Positions 5,310 through 6,261 of a DNA stretch of 6,261 nt are shown in pieces (positions within the stretch are counted from its first letter, which is position 1; each line of letters starts with the position of its first letter). The notes under the pieces are model-generated. The model was not told the origin of the DNA, did not search any database, and saw nothing but the letters and a program-made list of their open reading frames with translations. Both the position numbers and the translations under genes were made by a program. Origin of the DNA: Planctomycetota bacterium (GTDB taxonomy: Bacteria > Planctomycetota > Phycisphaerae > WQYP01); NCBI GenBank assembly GCA_021826605.1, contig JAKAZF010000179.1, positions 1 through 6,261 on the forward strand. The letters run 5' to 3'.

Positions 5310-6261
5310 CTATTCAGCCTCCAGAGCCGGTCTGTACTGGGCGGCCAGCTTCGCCTGAAGCTGGGGTGGTACGGCATCATAATGGGAAAATTCCATCACA
5401 AAGCTACCTTGGCCCGCGGTGAGGCTGCGCAGTTGGCTGTCATACTGGGTTACCTCCGCCAGGGGTGCTGTCGCCCGGACAATGGCGATTGAAGGCACAG
5501 GTAAATCCGTGTGAGTAATACGACCGCGGCGGGTATTGAGATCGCTGGTGATGACTCCAAGAAAACACTCCGGACTGGTGATTTCCAGGGCAACCACGGG
5601 TTCGATGAGGGCTGGCCGGGCCTTCAGGATGGCGTCGCGCACGGCGAATTTCCCGGCGATGCGAAAGGCAATGTCTTTGGAATCCACGGGATGACTTTTA
5701 CCGTCATGCACAATCACCCGCAAATCCTGCACCGGATATCCCGCCAGCGGACCGTGCTCAATCGCGTCGTATACGCCCTTCTCTACCGACGCGATGTACT
5801 GAGCGGGAATAGCTCCGCCGAAAACCTCGTTAACGAATTCCAAGCCGCTGCCGCGGTCGAGCGGTTCCACCCGCAGGTAAACTTCACCAAACTGGCCGGC
5901 CCCGCCGCTTTGCTTTTTGTGGCGATAATGCCCCTCCGCCTTAAGGCTGATGGTTTCCCGATAGGCGATCCGCGGAGGTTGCGTGGCCACGTCAATGCCG
6001 AAGCGATTTTTCATTTTCTCCAGCATCACACGCACATGCATATCCCCGAGTCCGTGCACAATAATCTCATGAGTCTGCGGATCATGGGAAACTCGAAACG
6101 TTGGGTCCTCTTCCACCAGTTTAGACAAGGCGGCAGAGAGCTTGGCCTCATCGCCGCGTGATTTAGGCACAATGGCCATGGAAAACATGGGCGTGGGATA
6201 TTTCGGCGGGAGGGGCTTAAGTTCTTCATGAAGCGTTGCGGCATGAATAATCTGATCCACC
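5310..6261 (-). CDS. Elongation factor G-like protein, C-terminal domains III-V (5' end outside window)
   Basis: This is the C-terminal 317 residues or so of a ribosomal translocase-type GTPase; the GTP-binding domain lies beyond the right edge. The frame is open to base 6261, and the GTG at 6260 is an internal Val, not a start. Domain III (about 22-97) includes EEDPTFRVSHDPQTHEIIVHGLGDMHVRV. Domain IV (about 98-218) includes HKKQSGGAGQFGEV, GGAIPAQYIASVEKGV and GPLAGYPVQDLRV. Domain V (about 219-297) includes SDLNTRRGRI and QLRSLTAGQGSFVMEFSHYDAVP. Compared with housekeeping EF-G (GKHAKQSGGRGQYG in E. coli), it has two extra residues before KKQSGG and a divergent domain V. It therefore looks like the EF-G2 / EF-G-like branch rather than primary FusA. 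The stop is TAG at 5312-5310. Genes of this branch often occur beside, not instead of, canonical fusA. The family is certain; the branch is inferred. Confidence 0.92.
   Translation of the reverse strand, partial: VDQIIHAATLHEELKPLPPKYPTPMFSMAIVPKSRGDEAKLSAALSKLVEEDPTFRVSHDPQTHEIIVHGLGDMHVRVMLEKMKNRFGIDVATQPPRIAYRETISLKAEGHYRHKKQSGGAGQFGEVYLRVEPLDRGSGLEFVNEVFGGAIPAQYIASVEKGVYDAIEHGPLAGYPVQDLRVIVHDGKSHPVDSKDIAFRIAGKFAVRDAILKARPALIEPVVALEITSPECFLGVITSDLNTRRGRITHTDLPVPSIAIVRATAPLAEVTQYDSQLRSLTAGQGSFVMEFSHYDAVPPQLQAKLAAQYRPALEAE

Noticed and set aside
4923..5492. Plus-strand frame of 189 codons across the gap between the two minus-strand genes
   Set aside because: It overlaps the coding strand of both neighbours, has no recognisable domain, and its middle crosses the promoter and leader region of the BRCT-like gene.
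5511..6161. Plus-strand frame of 216 codons opposite the EF-G-like gene
   Set aside because: The minus strand carries unmistakable EF-G domains over the same bases; the plus-strand product has no family features.

Overview
The window looks like chromosomal DNA from a Gram-negative bacterium with moderate GC content. It holds four protein genes, two of them cut by the window edges. On the plus strand are the end of cydA and complete cydB (cytochrome bd quinol oxidase), then a non-coding gap of about 550 bases, then a complete HtrA/DegP-type periplasmic serine protease gene. On the minus strand, convergent with the protease, are an unusual membrane-anchored coiled-coil protein ending in a BRCT-like domain and, upstream of it, the 3' half of an EF-G-like translation factor. 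The taxonomic hint is inference only. A one-helix anchor plus long coiled coil, a second-type EF-G, and a CydA with FQSYHAMV rather than FWSFRVMV together suggest the Planctomycetes/PVC part of the tree, but nothing here proves it.

Layout: 2-502 cydA 3' end; 542-1564 cydB; 1565-2082 unassigned spacer with inverted repeats; 2083-2110 likely promoter; 2144-3481 htrA-like protease, with a GTG start preferred over the longer frame from 2114; 3482-3697 convergent intergenic region with paired palindromes and a clear Rho-independent terminator serving the minus strand; 3698-5110 (minus) BRCT-like membrane protein; 5111-5309 leader and promoter region of that gene; 5310-6261 (minus) EF-G-like C-terminal part.

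Functionally this is a mixed neighbourhood rather than one pathway. CydAB is a two-gene respiratory operon for oxygen reduction at low oxygen. The protease is an envelope quality-control enzyme with its own promoter. The minus-strand pair appears to be separate transcription units, because a 197-base gap with a possible promoter separates them. The most unusual item is the 470-residue minus-strand protein, which joins a membrane anchor, a coiled coil, a beta-rich domain and a BRCT-like fold. The second is a perfect 10-bp-stem hairpin inside the protease gene, lying in a degenerate first PDZ domain. I see no mobile element, CRISPR array, tRNA or rRNA.
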